DNA of 63,688 bases from Cellulomonas bogoriensis 69B4 = DSM 16987 (GCF_000767165.1 NZ_AXCZ01000002.1:1-63688), one strand, 5' to 3'. Positions 1-8,205 are shown, numbered from the stretch's first letter. Notes: generated by a model from the sequence alone, not told the origin. Numbers and translations: made by a program.

Positions 1-468
1 GAAGTGCGGCAGGTAGGAGATCGACTGGATGGTGCGCTTGAAGGCGGTCTTGCGGACCTCGTTGAGCGCGAGCGCCAGGACGATGGGCAGAGGGAAGCAG
101 AAGAGCAGGGTGAGACCGCCGAGGATGGCCGTGTTGGCGAAGACCTTCCAGAACGTCGGGTCGTTGATGAAGAGCTCGATGTAGGCGAACCCGACCCACT
201 CCTCACCGAACATGCTCCCGCCGGGTCGGAACCGCCGGAAGGCGATCACGTTGCCGAGCATCGGGACGTACCGAAACAGGAGCAGGAACAGGACGGGCAC
301 CAGCGCCATCGCGTACAGGGGCCAGTCGCGCCGCAACGCGGTCTTCCACGGACGGCGCCGGGCAGGCCCGGAGGTCACCGACGGCGTTCCGGCACCCGGC
401 GGGTCGACGTCGACCTCGGCCGTGACGCCCCGGTCCACGGCCGGGGAGGGTTCACGCGTGAGGCTCAT
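1..468 (-). CDS. Carbohydrate ABC transporter permease (LplB/UgpA-like), 3' end outside window
   Basis: The gene enters from the left edge: it starts at an ATG at 468 with AAGGAG a few bases upstream and stays open for about 156 codons to base 1, so its C-terminal half is missing. A hydrophilic N-terminus of about 45 residues ends in ...RRRPWKTALRRDWPLY. A first membrane segment follows (YAMALVPVLFLLLFRYVPML), then the stretch FRRFRPGGSMFGEEWVG, typical of the LplB/YtcP permease group, and a second membrane segment (ILGGLTLLFCFPLPIVLALAL). Family members form half of the channel of a binding-protein-dependent sugar importer. The gene lies 74 bp downstream of the solute-binding lipoprotein on the same strand, so it is very likely the same operon. 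The sugar cannot be told from this fragment. Confidence 0.85.
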   Translation of the reverse strand, partial: MSLTREPSPAVDRGVTAEVDVDPPGAGTPSVTSGPARRRPWKTALRRDWPLYAMALVPVLFLLLFRYVPMLGNVIAFRRFRPGGSMFGEEWVGFAYIELFINDPTFWKVFANTAILGGLTLLFCFPLPIVLALALNEVRKTAFKRTIQSISYLPHF

Positions 469-491
469 GCGGTGCTCCTTGGGTCAGGGGG

Positions 492-525
492 CCGCGGGGT
501 GTCGGGACGTCCCGACACCCCGCGG
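492..525 (-). terminator. Intercistronic hairpin between lipoprotein and permease genes
   Basis: A perfect inverted repeat with 16-bp arms (492-507 and 510-525) lies between the lipoprotein stop codon and the permease start. No T-run follows. Such a hairpin commonly stabilises the upstream mRNA or partly stops transcription, giving more binding protein than permease. That role is inferred. Confidence 0.6.
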
Positions 526-542
526 GTCACGTCGTCGGACGG

Positions 543-2228
543 TCAGCCGTTGGCCTCGGCCCAGCGGTCCTTGGCGCTGTTGATCAGCTCGACGTAGCTG
601 GCCAGGCCGGAGCTGCCGAGCTCCGAGACGAACGCGTCCCACTCGGACATGTCGCGGTCACCGAGGATGAACTGCAGGGTCGCCGTGTCCACGGAGTCCT
701 TCAGCGGGGTGGCCTGGAGCGACGCGCGCTCCAGCTCCATCTCGTCCAGGGGAGCGGGCGGGAACGGGTCCCGCGGGGTCCGGGACGAGAGCACGGTGTC
801 GATGTAGTCGACGTACCCGGGCTGGTTGTACGACTCCTTGAGCACGCGGGACTCGGTCCCGCCGGCCAGGACGTCGTTGCCCCAGCCGAGGTCGACCTTG
901 ATGTCGGTGCTCCCGGTGTCGGTGTTGAGGTTGTAGGCCGTGTACGTGAAGTCGGGCAGGAGCGTGATCGTGCCGTCTTCAGCCTTCTCGTAGGTCTCGC
1001 CCTCTACGCCCCACTGGACCAGTTCACGCGCCTCCGGGTTGTAGTACAGCCAGTCGAGGAACTGAATGGTGCTGCAGAGGTTGGGGTCGTCCTTCGCCTG
1101 CGCGGTGACCATGAAGCCGTGCCAGAAGTTCCGGGGCTCCACGACCTGCCCGGCCTCGCCGCCCGGGGGGGCGAGCAGGGCGAGCTCGTAGTCGGTCACG
1201 CCCGCCGCGTCGAGCGCGATGGCGAACTCGTTGACGGTCCCTGAGGCGCCCGAGGCGGCGAACACCGTCTCGGCGGCGATCTTCTCGGTGACCGTGCCGG
1301 TCCCGTCGTTCGGTGCGGTGAACGACTCGGTGTCGAGCAGGCCGGCGTCGACCAGGCCACGGAAGTACGCCACCATGTCTCGGTAGCCGTCGGTGGTCGG
1401 CGCGTACTCGAAGTCACCGGTGGACTCGTTGTAGAACATGCCCTGGCCGAAGCCCCAGCCGGCCACGGTGCCGAAGGCGTGCGAGGCGTAGTTGAGCATG
1501 GACTGGCCCTCGAAGCCGTCCGCGAGCGGCAGGCTGTCCGGGTACGCCTCCTTGATGAGCTCGAGGCCCGTCTGGAGCTCTTCCCAGGTCTCGGGGATCG
1601 GTGCACCGACCTCCTCGAAGACGTCCTTGCGGATGATGAGCGAGAACATGGGTACCGAGACCTCCTGCAGGCCCGGGGTCATGTAGTACCGACCGTCGGA
1701 CTGGCGCAGGTTGTCGACCATCTCCCGCAGGTCCCACTCGTCGACGTACTTGTTGAAGTTGGGCATGTGCTCGGCGTAGTCGCTCAGCGGGAGCACGGCC
1801 CCGGAGGCGGCGAAAGGTCGCTCGTCGCCGGTGTAGGTGAGGGGGATCACGGTAGGTGCCTCACCTGCGGCGATCAGCAGGCCGCGCTTCTCGACCGCGT
1901 CGCTGAACGGGACGTGGGTGGTGACGATGCGGACGTTGGTGCGCTCCTCGATCTCGTCGAAGATCCGCCAGGAGTCCGTCACGGGGCTCTCGGGCCAGTC
2001 GGTCCACAGCATGCTCACCTCCATCGGCTCGGGCGAGGTGAACTGCTGGTCGGCGGCGTAGTCGGTGACGGCGCACTCGAGCTCTGCCGGCTCAGCCGCG
2101 GCGGTTCCACCTCCTGGGGATCCTCCGGTGCCGCCGCAGGCGGCCAGGGCGAGTGCCGAGACGGCCGTCAAGGCCACGCCTCGGTACGTCCCCGCCCGGC
2201 GGGTTCGTGTCTTCGGGACGGGGTTCAT
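543..2228 (-). CDS. Extracellular solute-binding lipoprotein of a carbohydrate ABC transporter
   Basis: A 561-residue lipoprotein. The start chosen is the ATG at 2228, preceded by AAAGAGGAGAG. The open frame continues upstream to 2642, but that part has no protein-like character. The N-terminus is a lipoprotein signal: MNPVPKTRTRR, a hydrophobic core, and the lipobox LAAC with the lipidated Cys at residue 31. The length (about 560 aa) and segments such as MLWTDWPESPVTDSW and the NFWHGFMVTAQAKDDP region fit the large solute-binding proteins (LplA/YtcQ-like) that pair with LplB/YtcP permeases. It captures a sugar or oligosaccharide outside the membrane and delivers it to the permease encoded next. 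The ligand is unknown. Confidence 0.88.
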   Translation of the reverse strand: MNPVPKTRTRRAGTYRGVALTAVSALALAACGGTGGSPGGGTAAAEPAELECAVTDYAADQQFTSPEPMEVSMLWTDWPESPVTDSWRIFDEIEERTNVRIVTTHVPFSDAVEKRGLLIAAGEAPTVIPLTYTGDERPFAASGAVLPLSDYAEHMPNFNKYVDEWDLREMVDNLRQSDGRYYMTPGLQEVSVPMFSLIIRKDVFEEVGAPIPETWEELQTGLELIKEAYPDSLPLADGFEGQSMLNYASHAFGTVAGWGFGQGMFYNESTGDFEYAPTTDGYRDMVAYFRGLVDAGLLDTESFTAPNDGTGTVTEKIAAETVFAASGASGTVNEFAIALDAAGVTDYELALLAPPGGEAGQVVEPRNFWHGFMVTAQAKDDPNLCSTIQFLDWLYYNPEARELVQWGVEGETYEKAEDGTITLLPDFTYTAYNLNTDTGSTDIKVDLGWGNDVLAGGTESRVLKESYNQPGYVDYIDTVLSSRTPRDPFPPAPLDEMELERASLQATPLKDSVDTATLQFILGDRDMSEWDAFVSELGSSGLASYVELINSAKDRWAEANG

Positions 2229-2320
2229 GGCTCTCCTCTTTGAGATCGTGCTCGGACGAGCACGTGCGCTGGGTTTCTGTGGTGGCTCGGGGGTCGGTCG
2301 ACGTGCCTCGTCGTCGGAGC

Positions 2321-2476
2321 TCATGCGAGTGCCCGCCGGATCGCGTCCGGCGTGAGGGCGACGAGGTCCACGTGTACTGGACCGGTACGGAACGCCGGAC
2401 GCCGGCGGTTGCGCGCCCGGTCGGACGCGTCGTCCTCGAGGTGGACCAGCAGGTGAGCGCAGGCATCGTTGCCCAT
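2321..2476 (-). CDS. Possible small protein (51 aa) upstream of the ABC lipoprotein
   Basis: A short frame starts at an ATG at 2476 with a good Shine-Dalgarno sequence (GAAGGAGT, about 6 nt away) and runs 51 codons (MGNDACAHLLVHLEDDASD...). It lies downstream of the LacI-like operator and 92 bp upstream of the lipoprotein gene, so it could be a leader peptide or small first gene of the operon. I recognise no family. The strong ribosome binding site is the main support. It could also be non-coding leader. Confidence 0.3.
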   Translation of the reverse strand: MGNDACAHLLVHLEDDASDRARNRRRPAFRTGPVHVDLVALTPDAIRRALA

Positions 2477-2589
2477 TCCCGACTCCTTCGTCGTGAACCG
2501 CTGAGCGAGAGATCGATCTCTCGCGACGCAGCATGCACGGGGCGCGAGGGGGTTGTCTAGACACCGGAGGCGGGCTCTCGGCACCCGTG

Positions 2590-2608
2590 ACGAAAACGTT
2601 ATCGAAAG
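2590..2608. promoter_or_regulatory. LacI-family-like operator upstream of the sugar ABC operon
   Basis: The sequence acgaaaacgttatcgaaag contains the near-palindrome gaaaacgttatc centred on AACGTT, the form bound by many LacI/GalR-family sugar repressors in Actinobacteria. It lies about 115 bp upstream of the small ORF and 360 bp upstream of the lipoprotein start. Sugar-inducible control of the operon is inferred. No regulator gene is present in the window. Confidence 0.55.
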
Positions 2609-2776
2609 CCAGCGGCCGGGGTTGCGCCCGTGGCGCGACCATGTGGTCCGGTCAGACCGTCCAGGACCAGGTCACCGTCAGCGCACCGGCCTCGCGGGCC
2701 TCGTGCCCGCGCGCCGTCACCCCTCGGGCGGCAGGCCGACGTGGGCGTCGCGCCATGGTGTCTGCGCAGGTCGGGG

Positions 2777-2890
2777 TGGTGCCCCGAGTGGGATTCGAAC
2801 CCTGTACCCCCACGTCGTCGAGGTGCAGCAGACCCCAGTCCCGGTGGCTGTTGCCGGCGCGATCCTGACCGCTTGACCGATTCGGCCGCC
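2777..2890 (-). other. tRNA-like relic sharing its 3' end with the tRNA-Leu at 3175-3249
   Basis: The first 26 bases of this stretch (2777-2802) are identical to 3172-3197, which encode the T-arm, 3' acceptor strand and CCA of the neighbouring tRNA. On the minus strand, D-arm-like sequence lies further 5' (ATCGGTCAAGCGGTCAGGAT), followed by an anticodon-arm-like segment (CCGGCAACAGCCACCGG) and about 35 bases before the T-arm. The T-stem has an A-A mismatch, the acceptor strand pairs only partly, and T33 is missing. This looks like a pseudo-tRNA or the footprint of a duplication or integration event, not a working tRNA. Confidence 0.5.
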
Positions 2891-3171
2891 GCTGAGGTGC
2901 CCCGGGAGGCCGCCCGCTCCGAGTCGGCCGAGCACGTGCGCCGACAGCTCGACAAGGGGCCAGACGTTCTGATCCTCACGGCGCCTGAACTGCGGTCTCG
3001 ATGTGCTCCCGCCACCGGACTCGATCCAGCCGATCCTTCGCCGGCGGTAGCAGCATGCGAGCGGCAGCCCGGCCGACCGGGCCATCGGATCAGTCTGATC
3101 TCGGCAGCCCCGACTGGGCCCGCCCGCTGCGACACGTGTGGGACACGCCGTGATGTTCTCGCAGGTCAACC
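2803..3171. other. Gene-free spacer between the tRNA relic and the tRNA gene
   Basis: Apart from the relic's 5' part, I see no gene with a supported start, no terminator and no repeat here. A few frames are open by chance because of the GC content, and none has a ribosome binding site or protein-like sequence. Confidence 0.5.
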
Positions 3172-3174
3172 TGG

Positions 3175-3249
3175 TGCCCCGAGTGGGATTCGAACCCACA
3201 CTGGATCGGGTTTGAGCCGAACGCCTCTGCCGGTTGGGCTATCGGGGCA
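3175..3249 (-). tRNA. tRNA-Leu (anticodon CAA), compact class-I shape
   Basis: On the minus strand, acceptor GCCCCGA pairs perfectly with TCGGGGC, the discriminator is A and CCA is encoded (3172-3174). The T-arm is GTGGG-TTCGAAT-CCCAC. The anticodon arm is TTCGG-CTCAAAC-CCGAT, with loop anticodon CAA (Leu, UUG codons) and a T-T mismatch at 27-43. The variable region is only 5 bases (CCAGT), whereas bacterial leucine tRNAs normally carry a long variable arm. The D-stem is 3 bp. The T at 3249 lies just outside the acceptor stem, so the mature 5' end is probably at 3248. The fold and anticodon are seen directly; charging with leucine is not proven. Confidence 0.85.
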
Positions 3250-3328
3250 GGGCACCCGTGGGCGCCCTGAAGCGCGTGGCATGTGCCCGACCTGTGTGGC
3301 GTTGCACCTAGTCACGCGGCTTCGGCAC

Positions 3329-3334
3329 TAGGCT
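3329..3334 (+). promoter_or_regulatory. -10 hexamer TAGGCT of pdtaR, leaderless type
   Basis: TAGGCT ends 7 nt before the GTG start at 3342, which predicts transcription starting at or next to the start codon. No Shine-Dalgarno sequence is present, as expected for a leaderless actinobacterial mRNA. Confidence 0.5.
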
Positions 3335-3341
3335 AGCGTGC

Positions 3342-4010
3342 GTGAGCGAGAACGACGGCACCCAGACTCCCGACCTCGAGCTGCCGATCGGTGCACCCGA
3401 CGCCGACACGGAGGTCGAGGCGCCGACGACCCGTCCCCAGCGTCGGGCGGTCGTGGCCGAGGACGAGGCCCTCATCCGCATGGACGTCGTCGAGACGTTG
3501 CGTGAGGCCGGATTCGACGTCGTGGGGGAGGCCGGCAACGGCGAGGAGGCCGTGAAGCTGGCGGTCGAGCTCAAGCCCGACATCGTCGTCATGGACGTGA
3601 AGATGCCCGTCATGGACGGGATCACCGCCGCCGAGAAGATCGGCAAGGAGCACGCAGCCCCCGTGGTCCTGCTGACGGCGTTCTCGCAGACCGAGCTCGT
3701 GGAGCGCGCCCGGGACGCCGGTGCCATGGCCTACGTCATCAAGCCGTTCACCCCTGCCGACCTGCTGCCCGCGGTCGAGATCGCGATCTCCCGCTACAGC
3801 CAGATCAGCGCCCTCGAGGCCGAGGTCGCCGACCTCGCCGACCGGTTCGAGACACGCAAGCGCGTGGACCGGGCCAAGGGGCTCCTCATGACCAAGATGG
3901 GCCTGAGCGAGCCCGAGGCCTTCCGCTGGATCCAGAAGACGTCGATGGACCGTCGCCTCACCATGCGCGAGGTCGCCGACGCCGTCATCGAGCAGGTCGG
4001 CAGCGCGTGA
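3342..4010 (+). CDS. pdtaR: ANTAR-domain response regulator, PdtaR-like
   Basis: A 222-residue response regulator. After a variable acidic N-terminus of about 33 residues, the receiver domain spans roughly 35-150: acidic pocket E40-D41, phospho-acceptor D85 (DIVVMDVKMP) and conserved K134 (VIKPF). A short coiled linker leads to an ANTAR RNA-binding domain (about 155-215) with VDRAKGLLMTKMGLSEPEAFRWIQ. In mycobacteria PdtaR is phosphorylated by the PdtaS kinase and acts on RNA to regulate transcription termination. No pdtaS-like kinase is in this window, which is usual because the pair is often unlinked. The start is GTG 3342, supported by the -10 hexamer immediately upstream. Confidence 0.9.
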   Translation: MSENDGTQTPDLELPIGAPDADTEVEAPTTRPQRRAVVAEDEALIRMDVVETLREAGFDVVGEAGNGEEAVKLAVELKPDIVVMDVKMPVMDGITAAEKIGKEHAAPVVLLTAFSQTELVERARDAGAMAYVIKPFTPADLLPAVEIAISRYSQISALEAEVADLADRFETRKRVDRAKGLLMTKMGLSEPEAFRWIQKTSMDRRLTMREVADAVIEQVGSA

Positions 4011-4184
4011 GCCTGCGTGTGACACGCACGTAGGACATAGGTCACAAGTCCGCAACAGATTCCCGTGCTTGGGGATCTGTCACACCGTGGACACACACGG
4101 CCGGTACGTTCCTCGGCACACACCCTCGCCGGGCGCTGGCTCCCGGTAGGGGAGATCAGAGTGCTCAGAAGAGGAGTGCACCGC

Positions 4185-5462
4185 ATGAAGCGATCGACCC
4201 ACATGGCCCGCGCCGCCGCGCTGGCCGGAGCCGTTGCCCTCGTCCTCACCGCATGCGCCGGTGACGCCGATGAGCCGGCCGCCGAGAACACCCCCACCGA
4301 CGAGCAGGCAGGCGGCGACACCGGGCCCCTGATCGTCGGGTCTCTGCTACCCCAGACGGGTTCCCTCGCGTTCCTCGGCCCCCCCGAGATCGCCGGCGTG
4401 GACCTCGCCGTCGAGGAGATCAACGACGCAGGTGGCGTCCTCGGGTCTCCTGTCGAGATCCACCACACGGACTCCTCCGACGCTGCGAACTCCGAGGTCG
4501 CGACCCAGTCGGTCACCGACCTGCAGAGCCGAGGCGCCCAGGTGATCATCGGCGCTGCGGCCTCGTCCGTGACGCGCATCGTGATCGACGACATCACCGG
4601 GTCCGAGATCGTCCAGATCTCACCCGCGAACACTGCCACGGACCTCTCCGGGTACTCGCCCTTCTACTTCAGGACCGCGCCGTCGGACGTCGTCCAGGGT
4701 GACGCCCTCGCCAACCTGATCCTCGAGGACGGGCACGCCGACGTCGCGTTCATCGTGTTCAACGACGACTACGGCATCACCCTCCGTGACGTCGCCCAGG
4801 CCACGCTCGAAGACGCAGGCGCGACCGTGACGTACGGGTCGTCCGGGGACGAGTTCGACCCGCAGTCCAACGACGTGATCGCCTCGACCGTCACGGCCGC
4901 CCTGGCGACCGACCCCGACGCGGTCGTGGTCATCGCCTTCGACCAGACCAGGCTCATCGTCCCCGCGCTGGTGTCGGCCGGGTTCGACGCGTCGAACCTG
5001 TACTTCGTCGACGGGAACCTGTCGGACTACTCCGAGGACTTCGAGCCGGGCACGCTCGAAGGGGCCCAGGGCACCCTCCCCGGTGCGTTCCCCAGCGACG
5101 AGTTCCAGGGCCGGCTCCTGGAGGTCGACCCCGACCTGCGTGACTACTCCTACGCCGCCGAGTCCTACGACGCGGTGATCCTCGCCGCGCTGGCGGCCGT
5201 CCGCGGGGGAGGCACCGACGGTCCGACCATCCAGGCGAACCTCGCCGCGGTGTCCGGGGCCGAGGGCGGGACGGAGTGCATCGGGTTCTCCGAGTGCGCT
5301 GCGCTCCTGGACGACGGTCAGGACATCGACTACCAGGCCGTCTCGGGCGTCGGACCGTTCGCGGACAACAACGACCCGTCCTCGGCGTACGTCGGCATCT
5401 ACCGGTACGAGGACGACAACAGCTACACGTGGGTCAAGGCAGTGTTCGGTGAGGTCGGCTGA
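4185..5462 (+). CDS. Branched-chain amino acid-type ABC transporter substrate-binding lipoprotein
   Basis: A 425-residue lipoprotein of the LivJ/LivK (Leu/Ile/Val-binding) family. The ATG at 4185 is chosen: GAAGAGGAG precedes it and a lipobox (LTAC, Cys24) follows a short basic start and hydrophobic core. The mature part shows the family pattern GSLLPQTGSLAFLGPPEIAGVDLAVEEINDAGG, cut here in two overlapping pieces: GSLLPQTGSLAFLGP and AGVDLAVEEINDAGGVLGSP. Later come VIIGAAASSVTRIVID and VAFIVFNDDYG. It binds a small ligand (branched-chain amino acid, amide or urea class) outside the membrane. The likely transporter, livFGMH, lies just downstream on the opposite strand, separated by a strong terminator, so the two are transcribed toward each other. 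Confidence 0.88.
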   Translation: MKRSTHMARAAALAGAVALVLTACAGDADEPAAENTPTDEQAGGDTGPLIVGSLLPQTGSLAFLGPPEIAGVDLAVEEINDAGGVLGSPVEIHHTDSSDAANSEVATQSVTDLQSRGAQVIIGAAASSVTRIVIDDITGSEIVQISPANTATDLSGYSPFYFRTAPSDVVQGDALANLILEDGHADVAFIVFNDDYGITLRDVAQATLEDAGATVTYGSSGDEFDPQSNDVIASTVTAALATDPDAVVVIAFDQTRLIVPALVSAGFDASNLYFVDGNLSDYSEDFEPGTLEGAQGTLPGAFPSDEFQGRLLEVDPDLRDYSYAAESYDAVILAALAAVRGGGTDGPTIQANLAAVSGAEGGTECIGFSECAALLDDGQDIDYQAVSGVGPFADNNDPSSAYVGIYRYEDDNSYTWVKAVFGEVG

Positions 5463-5474
5463 CCTCACCGGGTG

Positions 5475-5514
5475 AAGACGAGGGGCCCTGCCGTCCGGCA
5501 GGGCCCCTCGTCTT
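5475..5514. terminator. Strong bidirectional terminator between livK-like gene and livF
   Basis: A perfect 18-bp stem (5475-5492 with 5497-5514) has a 4-base loop and lies between two converging genes. The arms end in aaga/tctt, giving short T-rich tails on both strands. It should stop transcription of both units. Confidence 0.85.
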
Positions 5515-5541
5515 GTAGCGCGACTGATCGTCGCGTTCGGC

Positions 5542-6327
5542 TCAGCCGTCGGATCCCACGTCCGTGGCGAGCGTGCCCAGGTACAGCTCGATGACCTTCG
5601 GGTCGTTCATCAGGTCCCGCCCAGGGGCGGTGTAGGCGTTGCGGCCCTGGTCCAGGACGTAACCGCGGTCGCAGACCTGGAGGCAACGACGGGCGTTCTG
5701 CTCGACCATGATGATCGAGACACCCGTCCGGTTGATCTTCCTCGTCCGCAGGAAGGTCTCGTCCTGACGCACCGGCGACAGCCCGGCGGACGGCTCGTCC
5801 AGCAGCAGCACCGACGGCTCCATCATCAATGCTCTCGCCATGGCCACCATCTGGCGCTCGCCACCGGACAGGGACCCGGCGCGTTGACGCCGGCGGTCTC
5901 CCAGGGCCGGGAACAGGTCGACGATCGCCTCGAAGCGTTCGGCGAACCGACGCGGTTCCTGGTAGCTGCCCATCTGGAGGTTCTCCTCGATGGTGAGGGA
6001 GGGGAACACGTTGTTGTTCTGCGGGACGAACCCGACACCCCGCCGGACCAGTGAGTCGGCGCGCTTGTTCGTGATGTCCTCACCCTTGAGGGTGACCTTG
6101 CCGGAGCGGACCGTCACCAACCCGAAGAGGGCCTTGAGGAGCGTGGACTTGCCGGCACCGTTCGGCCCGATGATCCCGATCAGCTCGCCGGGCCGCACGA
6201 CCAGGTCGCAGCCGTTGAGGATGTTCACCCCCGGCAGGTACCCGGCGACGAGGTCCTCCGCGTGGAGGAGGGTGTCGTCCTGCACGGTCCCCGCGGGGGC
6301 CTGCGTCGTGGCCGGGGTGGTGGTCAC
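5542..6327 (-). CDS. livF: Branched-chain amino acid ABC transporter ATP-binding protein LivF
   Basis: A 261-residue ABC ATPase. Walker A GPNGAGKS is at 54-61, the signature LSGGE at 153-157 and Walker B VLLLDEP at about 173-179. The Q of SIIMVEQNA replaces the usual switch His, a normal feature of LivF. The C-terminus carries the LivF-type NDPKVIELYLG. It forms the ATPase pair with LivG and drives uptake through LivH/LivM. Its ATG overlaps the livG stop by 4 bp, so translation is likely coupled. It is the last gene of the minus-strand livHMGF operon. Confidence 0.9.
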   Translation of the reverse strand: MTTTPATTQAPAGTVQDDTLLHAEDLVAGYLPGVNILNGCDLVVRPGELIGIIGPNGAGKSTLLKALFGLVTVRSGKVTLKGEDITNKRADSLVRRGVGFVPQNNNVFPSLTIEENLQMGSYQEPRRFAERFEAIVDLFPALGDRRRQRAGSLSGGERQMVAMARALMMEPSVLLLDEPSAGLSPVRQDETFLRTRKINRTGVSIIMVEQNARRCLQVCDRGYVLDQGRNAYTAPGRDLMNDPKVIELYLGTLATDVGSDG

Positions 6328-7229
6328 GGTCGTTCCTCTCGTCGCTGCGCGCTCCCGGCGGCCTCATCAGGTCCCTCGGGGTCCTCCAGAAGGGCGTCGT
6401 CACCCAGGTCCGTGTCGTGGTGGGCGCCCAGGTAGGCGTCGATCACGGCGGGATCGGCCATGACCGACCCCGGCGGACCTTCGGCGACGACCCGCCCCTC
6501 GGCCATGACGGCCACCCAGTCCGAGATGTGCCTGACCATGTGCATGTCGTGCTCGACGAACAGCACCGTGGTGCCGTCGTCGCGCAGGGCCTGGATGTGC
6601 CCGAGGAGCGACTGGGTCAGGGCAGGGTTCACCCCCGCCATCGGCTCGTCGAGCATGATCATCACCGGGTTGCTCATGAGGGCTCGCGCCATCTCCAGCA
6701 GCTTGCGCTGCCCGCCGGACAGGCTGCCCGCGAAGTCGTCCTTCTTCTCCAGCAGGCGGAACCGTTCCAGCAGCTCCTCCGCGCGGGCGGTGATCTCCCG
6801 TTCCCTGGGTCGCCACAGGGGCGGGACGAGCGCGGTCGCGAGGCTCTCACCGGGTTGGCGGTCAGCACCCAGCCGCATGTTCTCCATGACGGTCATCCGG
6901 GCCAGGGCCTTGGTCAGCTGGAACGTGCGGACCATCCCGCGGCGGGCGACGCGTGCGGCCGGGAGCCGACCCATGGGCCGGCCGTCGAACGTCCACGTAC
7001 CGGTGCTCGGCCGGTCGAACCCGGTCAGCAGGTTGAACAGCGTCGTCTTCCCGGCGCCGTTGGGTCCGATCAGTGCGGTGATCGCACCGCGTTGGACCTC
7101 CAGGTGCTCCACGTCGACCGCGACCATGCCCCCGAAGCGGCGACGAACGCCGTCCACGACGAGGATCGGGTCGGGCTTGGGCGCGCCAGGGGAGTGCGGG
7201 ACGGCCCCGAGGGTGGTGTCAACGGGCAT
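6324..7229 (-). CDS. livG: Branched-chain amino acid ABC transporter ATP-binding protein LivG
   Basis: A 301-residue ABC ATPase with Walker A GPNGAGKTT at about 55-63, signature LSGGQ followed by RKLLEMARALM, Walker B MIMLDEP, and a canonical switch His in VLFVEHDM. The motif DEPMAGVNPAL and the C-terminal PAVIDAYLGAHH mark the LivG branch rather than LivF. It has a longer acidic C-terminal tail (about 30 residues) than usual. It overlaps livM by 11 bp and livF by 4 bp. Confidence 0.9.
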   Translation of the reverse strand: MPVDTTLGAVPHSPGAPKPDPILVVDGVRRRFGGMVAVDVEHLEVQRGAITALIGPNGAGKTTLFNLLTGFDRPSTGTWTFDGRPMGRLPAARVARRGMVRTFQLTKALARMTVMENMRLGADRQPGESLATALVPPLWRPREREITARAEELLERFRLLEKKDDFAGSLSGGQRKLLEMARALMSNPVMIMLDEPMAGVNPALTQSLLGHIQALRDDGTTVLFVEHDMHMVRHISDWVAVMAEGRVVAEGPPGSVMADPAVIDAYLGAHHDTDLGDDALLEDPEGPDEAAGSAQRREERP

Positions 7230-8205
7230 CGATCGCCAGCTCCTTCCGGTCCCCGAGTATCCCTTGCGGTCTGAAGATGACCAGGAGCATCAGGGTGACG
7301 CCGACGACGATCCAGCCGAACTGCTCGATCTGCTCGGTCCGCATGACGGTGGCGGGCACCACGTCGCGCATGACCGTCTTGATGAGCATCAGCGCGCCCC
7401 AGAAGATCATCGACCCGAGCACCGGACCGAAGACCGTCGCGGCCCCCCCGAGCAGGAGGATCGTCCAGATGAAGAACGTCATGGGTCTGCCCATGGCATC
7501 GGGTTGCACCGCCCGGGGTAAGACGTAGACCACCCCTGCGAGCGCACCGATCACGCCGCCGAGGACCAGCGCCTGCATCTTGTAGGCGTACACGTTCTTG
7601 CCGAGGGAGCGGACGGCGTCCTCGTCCTCCCTGATGCCCTTGAGGACCCGGCCCCACGGGCTGTTGATGAGCCGCCACACGAGCAGGCAGGCGAGGAGGA
7701 CCAGGAGCCACCCGACGATGCGGATCCACCACGAGTTCGAGGCGTTGTTGGCGTAGGTGAACGGGCCCAGGGTCGTCGTGCCGTCCGGGAACGGTGACAG
7801 TGCCTGGAACGTCACCTTGTAGCTGTCGCCCCGGAGCCCGGACGAGGCGCCGGTCAGGTCGGTGAGGGCGGTGGACCGACCGACGATGCGGACGATCTCG
7901 GCTGCGGCGATGGTGACGATGGCCAGGTAGTCCCCGCGCAGCTTGAGGGTCGGGATCCCTAGCAGCAGGCCGAAGAGCACCGCGCAGGCGATCGCGACCA
8001 GGACCGCTGCCCACAGCGGGAACCCGGCGATGGTGGAGATCGCGAAGCCGTAGGCGCCGAGCAGCATGAAGCCTGCCTGCCCGAAGTTGAGCAGCCCGGT
8101 GAGCCCGAAGTGCACGTTGAGGCCGATGGCCGCGAGGGCGTATGCGGCGGTGGTGGGGGCGATCAGCTCGCCGGCGACGTTTGTGAGGATGCGTGCCCAG
8201 TCCAT
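7219..8205 (-). CDS. livM: Branched-chain amino acid ABC transporter permease LivM
   Basis: A 328-residue multi-spanning membrane protein. It shows the LivM-type GLNVHFGLTGLLNFGQAGFMLLGAY near the N-terminus (quoted in pieces: LNVHFGLTGLLNFGQAGF, then MLLGAY), the cytoplasmic motif LKLRGDYLAIVTIAAAEIVR and the EAA-like loop SPWGRVLKGIREDEDAVRSL. It forms the translocation path with LivH. It sits 10 bp downstream of livH and overlaps livG. Confidence 0.9.
   Translation of the reverse strand: MDWARILTNVAGELIAPTTAAYALAAIGLNVHFGLTGLLNFGQAGFMLLGAYGFAISTIAGFPLWAAVLVAIACAVLFGLLLGIPTLKLRGDYLAIVTIAAAEIVRIVGRSTALTDLTGASSGLRGDSYKVTFQALSPFPDGTTTLGPFTYANNASNSWWIRIVGWLLVLLACLLVWRLINSPWGRVLKGIREDEDAVRSLGKNVYAYKMQALVLGGVIGALAGVVYVLPRAVQPDAMGRPMTFFIWTILLLGGAATVFGPVLGSMIFWGALMLIKTVMRDVVPATVMRTEQIEQFGWIVVGVTLMLLVIFRPQGILGDRKELAIDAR

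Noticed and set aside
2229-2642. N-terminal extension of the sugar-binding lipoprotein to 2642
   Set aside because: The extension crosses the LacI-like operator and would hide the signal peptide. The ATG at 2228 has a proper ribosome binding site.
2777-2890. Selenocysteine tRNA or a functional class-II tRNA
   Set aside because: The acceptor stem is mispaired, the anticodon loop lacks T33, and the fold does not match tRNA-Sec. No selenium genes are seen.
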